Positions 35,491 to 47,668 of a stretch of 64,000 nucleotides of DNA are shown piece after piece. Both the position numbers and the translations under genes were made by a program. This DNA comes from Golubevia sp. BC0850 (taxonomy: Eukaryota > Basidiomycota > Exobasidiomycetes > Golubeviales > Golubeviaceae): positions 124,001 through 188,000 of the forward strand of contig JAAVVG010000004.1 of NCBI GenBank assembly GCA_012976225.1, in the 5' to 3' direction. The notes beneath the pieces are model-generated. The model ran no database searches and was not told the DNA's origin. It saw only the letters and a list, made by a program, of their open reading frames with translations. Position 1 is the first letter of the stretch; each line of letters begins with the position of its first letter.

Positions 35491-36010
35491 ATGTCTTCAG
35501 GAGGTAAATCAGGAGGAAAGGCCGGTGATGCTTCCACTTCCAAGTCTCAATCTCGTTCTGCCAAGGCTGGACTTCAATTCCCAGTTGGACGTATCCACCG
35601 TCTCCTCAGAAAGGGAAACTACGCTCAACGTGTTGGTGCTGGAGCTCCAGGTGAGTCTTTCCTTCTTTCTATATTTCATTTCACTTCTCCATCACTCACT
35701 TCGTCTTCAACGCGTCGATTCTAACCTTCAACTCTCGACTCCCTCTCTACCACCACCAGTCTACCTTGCCGCCGTCCTAGAGTACCTAGCTGCTGAAATC
35801 CTAGAATTGGCCGGTAACGCTGCTCGTGACAACAAGAAGTCTCGTATCATTCCTCGTCACTTGCAACTAGCCATCCGTAACGATGAAGAGTTAAACAAGC
35901 TACTCGGTGGAGTTACCATTTCTCAAGGAGGAGTCTTACCTTTCATTCAATCCGAACTTCTACCAGCCAAGAGTGGAAAGCCTACCAAGAAGTCTTCTCA
36001 AGAAGTTTAA
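35491..36010 (+). CDS. HTA1: Histone H2A with C-terminal SQEV (H2A.X-type) motif
   Basis: Exons 35491-35650 and 35760-36010 give 136 residues. The fold shows [40 protein letters not shown] and [20 protein letters not shown], followed by [16 protein letters not shown]. The end is SQEV, the SQ(E/D)-hydrophobic motif phosphorylated by ATM/ATR kinases after DNA breaks, as in the major fungal H2A. The docking region [20 protein letters not shown] is more divergent than the fold. The intron splits the codon after GAGAP. Expression should be replication-coupled through the shared promoter with H2B. Confidence 0.98.
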
Positions 36011-36920
36011 TAGACGGTTACCTTGCTCTTTCTCTTTTTGGTTCTCGGTTTCTCTTTTTCATTCTCCCTGTAATCTTTACCTCTCTTGTGTTTTGAATCT
36101 TGTACTATAACTTTTCTTGCAAATGCTCGAACTTGCTTGATGTTTCTTTAGATTCTTTGTTTGATGGTGTCTGATGTGTAGTCTTCTCGGAACATTCAAA
36201 GAAGAGGGTGGGACTGGAAAGGTAATATGTAGATGGACGTCAATGTATGCGGTCGTAGAGCTCGTCTCACCAACAGTTCTTGTGACTTTCGCCACACCTG
36301 ACATTGACAATCTTTCTCTCTTCCTATCTACAAGAGATGTCAACGTCCGAATCGAAGACAATCATGCACATGGTGCTTCCTGGGACAGAGCTTGGGAGGT
36401 GGGATGCAGCCTCCTGGTCGTTGAAGTGGAAGAAGTCTTCCTAAATTCATACTCCTCCTAAATTATTCCCTGCTGAGTTGAATAGGAGGAAATACACTGC
36501 TTTTGGGAATGAAAGCGAGTTGAGGCTGTGAGGTTTGTCGAGACTCGAGTGAAGATGAAAAGAGGTCAAAGCGTTAGTGCCTTGGCTGCGAAACCAACGG
36601 ATGTTCTCTTTCATTTTCTTTCCTTCGGACCTTACTTCCCTCCTTTTCTCTCACTTCTTCTTTTCATTTGACATTGAATCCCTTCAATTCTTGCACTACC
36701 TTCAACCCAACACTGAACGGAGCGCTGTCAAATCGTCGCGGCTGGTGCAGACGGGAACCTTCTATCCGACAATCTCTTCAAACTTTCCCCTTTCAATCCA
36801 ACAAAGACTCAAACTTCATTTCCCCTTTCAACGTTTCGTTTATTGAATTCGTTACACTTCAAGTTCCTTCTCTACTTCTTCTGCTCTACTTCCTTCCTCC
36901 TTCTCCCCACAACTTAGCAG
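36011..36920. other. Intergenic region between H2A and the GT32 gene
   Basis: About 910 bases. 36011-36180 is the T-rich H2A 3' UTR. 36600-36920 is a C/T-rich leader with repeated CTTTCAATCC-like stretches, a likely transcription start zone for the plus-strand glycosyltransferase. The short frames here are not convincing. Confidence 0.4.
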
Positions 36921-37607
36921 ATGGCTCTGTTCACCAGAAGGGTGACTTCCTATCTATTAGTCTTCCTAGCAGTCTTCTTAGTTGGAACGATAGCCTTCTT
37001 ATCAACAGTCAATGCTTATTTCTCAATAGCTTCATCTGCTTACATCACAACCGATGAATTAGGAACTTGGGAAGAGATCAGATACGGTGCTTCAGATTTA
37101 CAGTCCAAAGATGCTTTAAACTTTGCTCAAAACCATCCTCTCTTGGCAAAGTTCTTTAATCCTCTATCACCATCAATCACTACCAATTCAGATTCATCTC
37201 AAGTGGTTGGAAAGAGTGGGTTCGTAGAAGGTAGACCTAATGATTTAGTTGCTTCCAATGGGAATGGGGAAGAGAAGGTCTACTCTCCTCTCAGAGATAA
37301 CTCTCCAAAGAAGGCAGATAAGAATTCTCCTCCAGAACAGATTCCAAGAATCATTCATCAAACTTGGAAAGATGAGGTTCTACCTCCTAGGTGGAAGGCT
37401 GTCAGAGACGAGTGTGCTGCTATGCACCCAGACTAGTGAGTATATCCATGCTCCTCTTATTCGGGATCGGGATCGGTCACATTAGATGGTAGGATTGTCA
37501 GGATACCTCTCTAGACTTCCGATAACAGACTTCACAAATTCGAGGTGGACCTATTTTCGACCTGGTGGTGTTGAGTTCGAGCGGTTCTTGAACTTTTGCT
37601 GTATCCG

Positions 37608-37648
<41 letters not shown>

Positions 37649-39811
37649 TCTCGACCGGACCCTCGCACTTTCATTGACATCTTCACTCCCATTTCCTTTT
37701 GAAACAGCGAATACAAGCTATGGACAGACGCCTCCTCTCGTCAATTCCTTGTGGATCACTACCCATGGTTCCTCCCAATCTTCGACAACTATCCTTATCC
37801 AATCCAGAAAGCCGATGCCATTCGATACTTCGTTCTCCACTACTATGGTGGAATCTACATGGATTTAGATATAGGATGCCTTAGAAGATTGGATCCTCTA
37901 CTCAGGTTCGAGGTCGTTCTACCAAAGACTATTCCAGTCGGAGTGTCGAACGATCTACTTCTCTCTGCGCCAGGTCATCCCTTCATGGATCAACTCATTC
38001 ACACCCTGGTCACCTTCAACCATCAGTACTTAACTCACTATCCAACTGTGATGTTTTCAACTGGTCCTATGTTCGTCTCTGCCTCCTACGGAATCTTCAC
38101 CTCAGCTCAAGGTTCAGCTGCTCCAAGTAGTACCAAGGCTCCGGCTCTAGGATTCAAGGGGATCAGGATCTTACCAAAGAGTCTTTATGGAAAGAATGCC
38201 AAGCCAGGTGAGGCTCCAGATGCCTTCTTCAGTCACTACTATGGATCAAGTTGGCATGCCAACGACGCTGGATTCCTGATCTTCCTGAGAGATCACGGAA
38301 GGTTCATGATGTTCATCGGAGGATTGGTGGTCGCCTACGGAGCTCTCAGAGTGATAGCTCCAAGGGTCTTGGGAGCCGGATCGGGTGGATCCAGAAGGAG
38401 GAGGAGCGCTCCTGGAAGGTGGATCAGTCTAGCGGTCAGCGGAAGTAGTAGCAGTAGGAGATCAACCTCAGGTTCGAGACATGGACACAAATCTCGATCT
38501 AGTCGGAACAACGAAGAAATGAACATGTCAAGAAGAGGAGCTCAAGACGAAGACGATGAAGATTTCAGCGTTCCAGCCAACAGTTCGATCTCTAGAGACG
38601 GAGAAGAAGAGCGCTTTCTTTCACCTAGCGCCCCTTCAACAAGTCGTGGACCAAGATCTATGGCAGCTCCAAAACCCCAAAGATTGAGCCTACCTCTCTT
38701 TGAACTTCAAGAGGATCAAGAAACTGAGAATCTGGATTCCCCAAGAGATTCAGAAGGTGGAATCGGAGCCTCTTCACTTCTAGCTTGGGTTGGATCCTCT
38801 CTTTCAAGACCTTCTTCAAGAAACGACTCTATCTCAAACGCAACAACTACAAGTCCTTCACCTCATAAGAAGAAAAGCTCAACCTCCTCTGGAACCCTTT
38901 ATCTTCCAGCATATTTCGTCAACAATCAGAAAAACAACTCTAGAGACGATGATTCTTCTTCTTCAACTTTGAGTCCAAGCTCTAGTCCTTCTATCAGCAC
39001 GAATGGTGGAAGTGGTATGAACAATGGAAGCTGGGGACCTCATTCTAGAAGAGCTAGCGCTGGTGCTACCGCTCTTGGGAACTGGGCTTCAGGTCTGCTT
39101 CCGAATGGTTGGAGAACGCCTTCTCCTTCAGTAAGCTTCAAGTCGGGCGGTGGAATCGTCGGTGGTAGGACTCCTAGTCCGACAGGAGAGGTGGATCTGG
39201 AATCGATTGGAAATTCGAGCTCGGACACGGAAGGAAAGAAAAGCTCGAATGGAGGCGGCAGATTCGCAGGAAGTTGGAAAGGTTCGAATTCAAACCTCGC
39301 CTCTTCAAACTCTCAATCCAACGCTCCAAATACCACAAATGAGACAACGGCTTATTCTGCTGGACCTTTCAATGGCGCAGGTGCTGGTAAGACCTATTCA
39401 ATTCATCCCGGAACTTCGACTGCTGCTTCTCCACCTCCAAACGAAGCTCAGCAATTCTCTTCAATGAGTATGGGGCTTCCAGGTCAAATTTCAAAATCCC
39501 CAGCTCTTCACAGAAATGTTTCAGCAACTTCTTCTAGTTTCAGTGGTCTAGGAATGCCAAGTGGAACGACTACTCCAGTCGGAAATGGTAGTCAGAGTAT
39601 AGCAGGTGGAGCTGGTAGATTGGTTAGAAGAACAAGTAATCAAAATCTTAATTCAAGTCATCTGACATCAGTATCGATATCTGATCCTGCCAATCTTTCT
39701 CCAAGTCAAGAAGAGCCTAGTCCGGTGAACAATCCTTCGGATCTAGCTCCTCCTCCTCCATATGTCGATACGAATTTGGTATCTGGTGATCAAGATGAGG
39801 AGAAGCGATGA
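36921..39811 (+). CDS. SUR1: Sur1/Csg1-type mannosyltransferase (GT32, MIPC synthase catalytic subunit)
   Basis: Two exons, 36921-37435 and 37708-39811, give 872 residues. A membrane anchor lies at residues 8-32 (YLLVFLAVFLVGTIAFLSTV). The GT32 core starts at PRIIHQTWKDEVLPPRWKAV, passes YEYKLWTDASSRQFL, and has ADAIRYFVLHYYGGIYMDLD with the DxD motif that binds metal and GDP-mannose; SHYYGSSWH closes the core. A second hydrophobic segment (FMMFIGGLVVAYGALRVI) lies near residue 372. Yeast Sur1 and Csh1 make mannosyl-inositol-phosphoceramide in the Golgi with Csg2. Those proteins are about 380 residues; here some 480 extra Ser/Gly/Asn-rich residues follow the second membrane segment. The single intron contains a (CT)n run. 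Confidence 0.92.
37612..37643. repeat. (CT)n microsatellite in the GT32 intron
   Basis: A pure CT dinucleotide run of about 32 bases ends 64 bases before the splice acceptor of the Sur1-like gene. It is on the sense strand as pyrimidines. Confidence 0.9.
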
Positions 39812-40764
39812 GGAAGGTAGAGGGGAAGAACTTTTCTTCTCAATCTCTTCAACGCTATGCTCTAACGACTTCAAACTAATGAGCTTCCGCAACAAGGACA
39901 TTTAAGATAGATGTGATAAATTAGCAAAGCAACCCTCCAGTCAATTCAACCAGAAGAAAGAAGAGTCATCTCGAACAGGAAAACAAAGATTCTGCAGAAC
40001 AAGTCTTACCCTCATATTCTATCCTCTTCTACCCACGAAAGTGCCTTAATAGAGTTCTTTCTTCCACATAATATATTCGCTCTCGATCCTTTTATTGTTC
40101 CTTACTTTTTCTTTGTCTTTTCGCGATTCAACAACCCTTTCTCTTTTCGTCTTCTCTCGACTCTCTGCTCTCACAACCCAAAACTCCCTGCTTCCAATTG
40201 ACTTGGTTCCTCATGTTCTCTTTTTCATCTGACTCTTTGAAATCACAACTTCCTTTTTTCACGTCAACATTCAATCTGCTTATTGTGGTTGCGTTCTCCT
40301 TCAAACTTCGAGAGAGAAGTGTTTGTCCGCGGTATGTTTTCTCTTTCCTCTCTTTCGCTCTGTTAGTGTGGTTTGAGAATTCGAGGTCGCCGTAAGATAG
40401 GCGATTAGACCCAGGGCAAACAGCCTCGGTGCTGCGACTCACAGAAATAGATTGGATCGACAGGTCTATCGCACTTCGACGGGAAAGAAAACCTTGCGCT
40501 TCGACCTTCCACCACTCTTTCACCCCTCTCTTTAAATGAATGCATGATAAAGTAGACAAACAACTTCAATTCTTTCTCTTTCCTCAACTTGCCATCACAA
40601 TTAACGACTCTGCTCTCTTTTGCTACGCTCTTTTAGATCAACTCACTCTCTTTTACAACACAACTTTCGCTTTATTCTTTCAACTTTCCTCTTCGAGCAA
40701 GACTTAAGACTCGGACCTTCCTTCTACCCCTTTCTTCTACTTCTTCAAACTTCGAACTTAGAGA
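39812..40764. other. Intergenic region upstream of the secreted hydrolase
   Basis: About 950 bases. The first 250 bases are the 3' flank of the GT32 gene. 40590-40764 is a C/T-rich leader (repeated CTCTCTTTT, ACTTTC) ahead of the hydrolase. A 143-codon minus-strand frame at 40128-40559 has no protein-like character and is rejected. Confidence 0.4.
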
Positions 40765-43173
40765 ATGGTCAAGTCTATTGCAGCTCATGCTGCTCTCCTC
40801 CTAGCTTCAATCTCTCTACTCTCGTCTGCAACACACGCAGCAGGAGATTGTGGTCTTCAGCATTTCCAAGGAACTTATTCCAAGTACTCGGTCTATCAAA
40901 GTGCAACATACCCACAATTAGATCCAAACTACGACTATGTAAGCATTCACTAGAAAGGGAGCCTGACGGAGGGTGGGAGACTCGATTCATGTTTGCAGAA
41001 TTGACCATGCCTCTTCTCATCGAATCCGCAGGGACTAATGACCATGCCTCGTTCTTCTGAGGTTTGTGCTGCAACAGAGACTAGATTGAAGCTGGCAAAA
41101 GGAGTCACTCTGGTGAGTCTTGTTTGTTGAGGAAAGATAACATCGGAAGTGGAAGTTGGTAGAACCGGCAACGACTGGCCGAAGAGAAGAATTTGGCAGT
41201 GACTGGTCAGACAGGCACCTTGACAGCCACGTTAGCTGAGGCGGACGATTGAAAGGTATCGAAAATGAAATGAATGATTGACTTCAAAACTCGTTGAACA
41301 TCAAGCCGTTTGGTAGAAGGCCGCGGATCTCGTTGCTCTCTCTGCCACTCTGTCTGACCTCCCCCTCTCTGTCTTTCTCACCCTTTTCCTATCAAGCCTG
41401 TCTATGAAACCTCCGAGACTCAGGAAGCGCCCGAAAAGGTGAAGCGCGTAGTCATTGTTTTGCCAGCCAAAGGTGAGTGAGAGCCCAATCTTCAGGATTT
41501 TCAGGTGGCGAGAACCATCGAGCTTGGTCCTGACTTCTTGCCTCTCTCGTTTTGGCATCGCACCGCCTATCAACTCGCTCAAATGAACGCAGGGAGAGAT
41601 TCTTGGAACTACATGAACTGGATGAGGAACTCTAGAAACCATGCAGCTGCCAAGTGAGTCTGGTATTGTGTGAAGTCGGTAGCATTGTGGGTGGTTTTTG
41701 ACGCCACCTTCCTCTCGCACCTTCCCTGTCCAGCTTCAAGGAAGTCAAGAAACACGAAATAGCAGTTCTTTCAGCTCAGTTCTTCCAGCAGCAAGACTAC
41801 CAAGCTGGAGGAGCTAAGAAGACCGACATCAGGTGAGTGAAGACTCTCCGTTCGCCCTTTCTTCGAGCACCCACCCATCGAACACGATCAGTCCAAGTGC
41901 ATCTGATCCACACCAATGTGATTGACCGGTGCTCACCAAATTTTGTTTTCTTCGAATTTTCCAGATGGCTGGACGACAACTCTTGGTCTGACGGAGGAGC
42001 TGCCCAGTACCCTGAGGGGACGAAAGCTGTCGGCATGAGCTCTTTCGAGGTGCTCGACTGGCTGAGCGATCACGCCTTGAAGAAGTATCATAACGCTGAG
42101 TCTCTGGTCATCAGCGGACACTCGATGGGTGGACAACTCGCTCAACGTTACGCTTTCTTGGGTAAAGGAATCAAGTCAAACGTCAAGGTTTCTTACTTCA
42201 TGGGTAATCCAGGATCGTACCTATATTTGAACGAGGATAGACCAGTAAAGGTAGACAATTGTACCGGTATCGATGATTACAAGTACGGACTTTCCAGTGG
42301 ACTTCCAGACTATGTCGAGATGGACCCGATTGGAGGTAGAGAAGCCATCTTCCAGAGAGGTATGGGTAGAACTTTGAACTTCGTGATCGGAAGTGAAGAT
42401 TACGGTCCCGGAGACATCCGTTGCCAAGCAGAAGGTGAGTATGGCTTTGAGTGGGTGTCTTGGGCTAGAGAAGGTCGACACACTCTTCCTTTCTTTCTCT
42501 TCTCTCCTTGTTCTGACACCTCCTTCTTTCTGTCTTGGACCTTATCTCTGTACTCTTCCCATCTGTTTGGTTGCAGCCCAAGGGAAGAACCACAGACAAA
42601 GAGGTAAGTCTGAGGAATGAATGCCTTTGCCTTGACGACAAGCATCTGACGACGCTGTCCTCCCCCCCCCTTTCTTCTCTGCCCTTCTCAGCTCGTCTAT
42701 GGAAAGAGAACATTGAAGCCAAGGCTGGATCCTGGCCCAACAATTGGAGCTACAATTACGCTCCAACTTGCAAACATGATGTGAGTGAAAGATTGAGGAA
42801 CCTCGTCAGCCAGTCACGATTATGCTCACTTTAGATTTCTCTATCTCTTCCTTCCTGATTCTGTTCCCAGGACCAATGCATCTTCAACTCAGACGCTGGA
42901 CTCCAACATCTTTTCAGGGACGGGTTCGCCGCAGCTGCTTCTGCTGTAGAACTTGCTTCCAAGATCGTTGTGTCTTCAACATCCCAGATCGCTTCGATCG
43001 AAACTCCAAGCTCTAGTTCAAAGACCACCGCCAGAGCAGCATCTAGCGCGAAAACCACTGCAAAGACCTCGAAGAAAGCGTCAGCTACATCCAAGAAACA
43101 CTCAAAAACGACTTCCAAGAAGTCCTCTAGACCGACTAGCTCTAGCCACAAGAGATCAAAGAGAGGTCATTAG
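40765..43173 (+). CDS. Secreted alpha/beta-hydrolase with Ser/Lys-rich tail
   Basis: Nine exons, 40765-40938, 41032-41112, 41397-41472, 41593-41653, 41734-41832, 41965-42434, 42577-42603, 42692-42780 and 42871-43173, give 459 residues. A signal peptide is clear (MVKSIAAHAALLLASISLLS, then SATHAAGDC). A strand and oxyanion-type region (RVVIVLPAKGRDSWNYMNWM) precedes the nucleophile elbow SLVISGHSMGGQLAQRYAFL near residue 215, so Ser of GHSMGG is the likely nucleophile. Other triad members are not certain. The last 70 residues are rich in Ser, Lys and Thr (KTTAKTSKKASATSKKHSKT) with no GPI signal, so the product should be soluble or held by charge in the wall. Substrate unknown; esterase or lipase is the general class. 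Exon 4 start is the least sure join. Confidence 0.85.
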
Positions 43174-43750
43174 TGGCCCCTCGCTCATCATTCGGACCTT
43201 CCAGATACAACTTCCATCTTCTATAACCTTATACCATCATTTTGATTTCTTTTCCATTCAATTTCTGCCGTCTTTCGGACTCACTTATAGAAGGTCATTT
43301 CTCTTTCTGTCACCCTCAATCCTCTTTTCAATTTCGAATCTGTTTATACTGCGTAGCTGTGTATATCGATCCCTCTTTTTGAAATCTTTCTTTTCTTGTG
43401 AATAATTTCTGGTGATGAGTGGGAGATGGGTATGTAGAACCTTTAGATTTCGTGGGAAATGAGAGAAAGGAAAGGAAGTGACACAGCGTCACACGACGAG
43501 CGATTTGTTCAACAAGGCCAAGGCCCAAGGCAATAAAACAGAAATTGAAAAATCCGGCTTACTCTCTTCGTAACGGTGAATTTGGGTCAGAACTTCAGAA
43601 TCCGGGGAGAAAGTGAGATTGCCGGTAGGGTCGTCGGCAATCTTTAGACGGTTTAAATAGCGCCAAAATTCCATGATTTCCTTCCTATCTTTCTCCACCT
43701 TCTCTACTTTAACTTCTATCTACTTACACTCAGTTACTATCTCACACATC

Positions 43751-46009
43751 ATGACATTCAAAGAAGTTGGTCTTGCTGATATTCCAATCGCACCTGGAGC
43801 AGCAGGTTTGTACAACACATGTTCTCGCTTATCTTCTCATCATCCCTCGTTCTCCACTCATTCCGGTGCATCCTTTCTTCCAACTTTCTCTCTCGACCCT
43901 CCCTCTCACCAGGAAATTTGAGCGAAGAGCAGTCTCAATCTCTCAGAGAAATGTGGGCTGCCTTCTTCAAATGCTGCGATTCAGCAACTGGTGAGTTCTT
44001 GGAAAGAAACCGGATTCAGGCCTCCGACTTTTCTCTCCCCTCCTTCAAAACAAATTAATCTGCCGTCTGACACTCTAATACATCTCTCCACTCTCGCGAT
44101 TCGCTTGGATACTTTATATCTTGTATTCAAAGGAAGTTCAACTCACAATGCAGGAGCTGAATTTCAAGGAATGAGCTCAGGCGACCCCACCAAAGCTGGT
44201 ATCCCCCAAGACGACGCCGCCAAAGAAGAGGTCAAGAGACAACTGGAGGAGAGAGAGCTGAAGTCATTGCTTGACACCTATGGAGGAGATGCGTTGAGAG
44301 GTGAGTCCTTCTATTGCTCAATATGATTCATACTTCTTCTCGAGCTGACTCTATCTCTTGACCCTTCTTCCTCGAACATGCTTTCCTCCAAACAACCAGA
44401 TACCTTTTGGAAGTTCGCTAAGAGCGAGCAGCCAGATCAAATCATGACTCGTTTCTTGAGAGCTAGGAAATGGGACGTCAAGAGAGCTCTAGCAATGATG
44501 GCGACTTGTTTGAAGGTGAGCACATCTATTTTTCTGCGAGTCTTAGTAGCTCAATAAACTGAATCTTCGTTTCGCAATCTCCTTCCAGTGGCGTCTCGAC
44601 TCAGGAGTTGAGAATCTCGTCGAGAAAGGTGACCTCACCAATGGAGCGCAAATCCCCAAGTTCTTGGATCAACAGAAATCGAAGAAGATCTTCGCTTTTG
44701 GTGCTAGCAAACAGGAGAGTCGTGAGTATCGAGAAGGACGGGAAGGACGGGAAGGATTATAGGTGTTCTAGTTTTTCCCCCGTCTTGCCTTTTCTGCGTT
44801 TGCGTCTTCTGTTTTGACTCTCACCCCTCCGTCTTGTCTCCGACTTTCTTTCCCTCATCCTCCCTTGGTCCATGAGCAGCGGTTTGCTATGTGAAGATGC
44901 GCGATCACTACACCTTCGGACAGCCAGCTGCTACTATGCAACAATTCGTAATCACTCAGATGGAGACTTGGAGACTTCTCTTTGTTCCCCCTTCGGACAA
45001 GATGGTCATTCTCTTCGATCTGAGAGGCTTCGGACTGAGAAACATGGACTGGATTTCTCTTCTCTACGTAGTCAAATGTTTGGAAGCTTACTACGCAGGT
45101 GAGTTGCTACTCCAGTCTTCCTTCCATACTGCTCTGAATCCCTGTTCTGACTCGCTTTGACTTCCTCTCGCGATCTCCTCCTGCCTTAATCAGAATCTCT
45201 CTTCAAGATGTACATTCATTCTGCTCCTTGGATCTTCTTCGGAGCTTGGAAGATCGTTCGTGGGCTTCTAGACCCTGTCGTTCGAAGCAAGGTTGAGTTC
45301 ACTAAGAGCCCAGAAGATTTGCTAGTCACGATTCCTCAGGATCGTCTTCTCAAGCTAGAAGGTGGAGACGTTGATCAAGACTTCGACTGGGTCGACCCTG
45401 TCGAGGGAGAGAATGACCGCCTAAATGACAAGGAAACTCGAGACAAGATCTGGGCCAACCACCAACATCTTTACAAGCAATTTGAGGACACAACCAGAGC
45501 TTGGTGTGCTGCTGATGGGGCCGAGTGAGTATCAGCCTCGGTGAGATGAGGATCTTTCTTCGAATCAAAATTCTTTGACTGACCGGAACGCCTCCCGAAA
45601 CCATCTTTCTTTCTACAGCGAAAAGATCAACGAAGATCGCAGAATTCTCGAGAAGAAGCTTCGTCTTTCCCAATTTGATGTCGAGCAATATGGAAGAGGT
45701 CTCACTGCCCACCACCGTAATGGGAACGTTTGTATGGATAACCAAGGGATGGTGAGATGGGACTACCATCTACAGAACTCTACCGAAGACATCAGACAAG
45801 TCTATGGGCACAAGCAGTCGAGGAAGTCTCTGGAGAGAGAAGTAGCTGAGATCAGTCAAGGCTCAAGTGTCAAGGAAGCTGAAGCGAAGACTGATAAGCT
45901 GCTCGCTAGTAAAGAGTGGGGAGACTGGTGGAGTGAGTTTGAAAGAATAGAGACTGCTCTTGTGGATCTGTACGAACATCGCCAACTGACTGATCCATCT
46001 CCTCTTTCC

Positions 46010-46073
<64 letters not shown>

Positions 46074-46683
46074 AGCTTGCGACGATCTTCCTCTAGAAAC
46101 TCGTAAAGCAGCTCGTGAAGCCATCGGATCCCCACTCGAAGTTGGACAAGCTCCTGCAATCGCCGCCGTCGCTTTGTCCAACCCCAACGCCTTCCCCAAG
46201 TCCAAGAAAGCCACCAACGAGGCCGCCCCTAGAAGTTCTGCTAGAGAACAGGGTGAAGCTGCTGCTCGAGCTGGCGTTGGAGCTGCAGCCGTTTCACTAG
46301 CTGCTTCCAACAAGACTCAAGAAACTCCGGTCGCTCAAACTGAGCCTGAGAAAGCTTCTGAACCTACGGAAACTACCCCAACAGTCACAGCCCCAGCTAC
46401 ACCTGCTGACTACCCAATTCAAAAGCAGAATCCTCTTGGCTCAAATGGAAACTCTGATGCCACCTCTCCAGCTCCAGCTGTCGTCAACGGAAACGGGACT
46501 CATCAAAAGTCGAATGGATCAACCGCCTCTCACAACTCTGTTCGTCGTCTAAGCAATGGTCCATCTCACACTAAAGGTACCTCTTACAGTAACGTCAAGG
46601 CTGACAATGATAGACCAGACCACATCCCCGGAGGGAAGAGGACGAGTCTATTCGGATCTATCAAGAAGAAGTTCACTGCCTAA
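43751..46683 (+). CDS. CRAL-TRIO (Sec14-like) lipid transfer protein, Csr1/Sfh2 type
   Basis: Nine exons, 43751-43805, 43913-43990, 44154-44300, 44400-44515, 44589-44721, 44880-45098, 45194-45524, 45619-45932 and 46076-46683, give 666 residues. The CRAL-TRIO N-lobe (DTFWKFAKSEQPDQIMTRFL, RARKWDVKRALAMM) is followed by the lipid-binding lobe (MVILFDLRGFGLRNMDWISL; ESLFKMYIHSAPWIFFGAWK; DPVVRSKVEF). The PWIF and GLLDPVV features resemble yeast Csr1 rather than Sec14 itself. Such proteins move phosphatidylinositol or other lipids between membranes. The last 200 residues are Ala/Thr/Asn-rich and end in a basic helix-like LFGSIKKKFTA, possibly a membrane contact. The last intron contains a 57-base CT run directly before its acceptor. 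43174-43750 is the spacer to the hydrolase, with an AT-rich 3' flank. Confidence 0.92.
46013..46069. repeat. (CT)n microsatellite at an intron 3' end
   Basis: A CT dinucleotide run of about 57 bases leads straight into the acceptor TTCTCAG of the last Sec14-like intron, so it forms the whole polypyrimidine tract. Confidence 0.92.
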
Positions 46684-47668
46684 AGACCCCTTTCTTCTCT
46701 CTGCTCTTTCTCATTCCACTCTTCCAAGCTCTATTCAAAATGCCGTGCCTGCTCTCCTTCCTTAAGGTATACCCCAGAGAACTCGCCTCTTCCTCCCTTT
46801 GGTTCCAGACTTTTAACTTTGACTCCTTCTAATTTATGTATACATGGCTTATGATCTCGAAGAAATTAACACAGCTCTGTCGAATGATTCTTTTGGCTGT
46901 GCTGTGCACATCCCTTGGCTGAGTTTCTCCTTCATCGTCACTGTCAACTCCAATACTTCGTGAAAGACGAATTTTCCACTCCACGAGTCCACGAGAGAGA
47001 AGTTTGCAGATCTTCAAAGTTTAAACCAAAACTTTGCTGTGCCGGTGTCAGAGAAAGGCTGTGTCTGCGTGTCTGTTTTCTGTCGCCAATCCCAACGCCG
47101 CAGGGTCTGGAAGCAGGCTCGAGATACGCGCCTTCTATAGCGAGCTGAGCTCCTTCACGTTAGGCTCTCTTGACAGTTTGAGATCTATTTTCCACTTCTT
47201 CTCTTCTTTCTCACCAACCCAATCCGAGTGAGTATAGAAACATTTGGCCAAGAATGGAAAGATAGGTAGGTTGGAAAGGAGAGTGAGAGAGGGAGAAAGA
47301 AAGATTGAAGGAGAACGTTAGAGGGGTAGGACAGGATTTTTGCCATCTTGAAGTTTGCAGATCCAATTCCCGCCAACACTCCTTCATCTTCTTCAAGCTG
47401 CCCAACTTCGGGAGTTTCTAGAAGTGTAAAAGCAGGAGAAGTGTAAGAGCATCTCCTTTCAATGTATGAAATGAGGCACTTGTTGAAAGCAATGGGACAA
47501 GGGGTCGCTTGTTGTGTTGCTCTTTCTCTCGATGGGTTGTAATTCATCGGTTGTCCTTTTTCCTGACAAACTCAAACTCTGCTTCTCCTTTCCCTCCTCT
47601 TTTACTCTACCCCTTACTCCCATTCTACTATCTTCGTCATTGCCTTCCTGAAGCCTCCTCCTTCCAAC
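46684..47668. other. Intergenic region upstream of the CSC1-type channel
   Basis: About 980 bases. The first 170 are the 3' flank of the Sec14-like gene. 47540-47668 is a strongly C/T-rich leader with TTTACTCTACCCC-type stretches directly before the channel ATG. Short frames between 46915 and 47550 are not convincing on either strand. Confidence 0.4.

Noticed and set aside
37486-37677. Short frame across the (CT)n run
   Set aside because: It is the intron of the GT32 gene; the Ser-Leu repeat is a translation of the microsatellite.
40128-40559. 143-codon minus-strand frame
   Set aside because: It lies antisense to a C/T-rich leader and has no family likeness.
45863-46313. Glu/Arg repeat frames on the minus strand
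   Set aside because: They are the antisense translation of the CT repeat in the Sec14-like intron.
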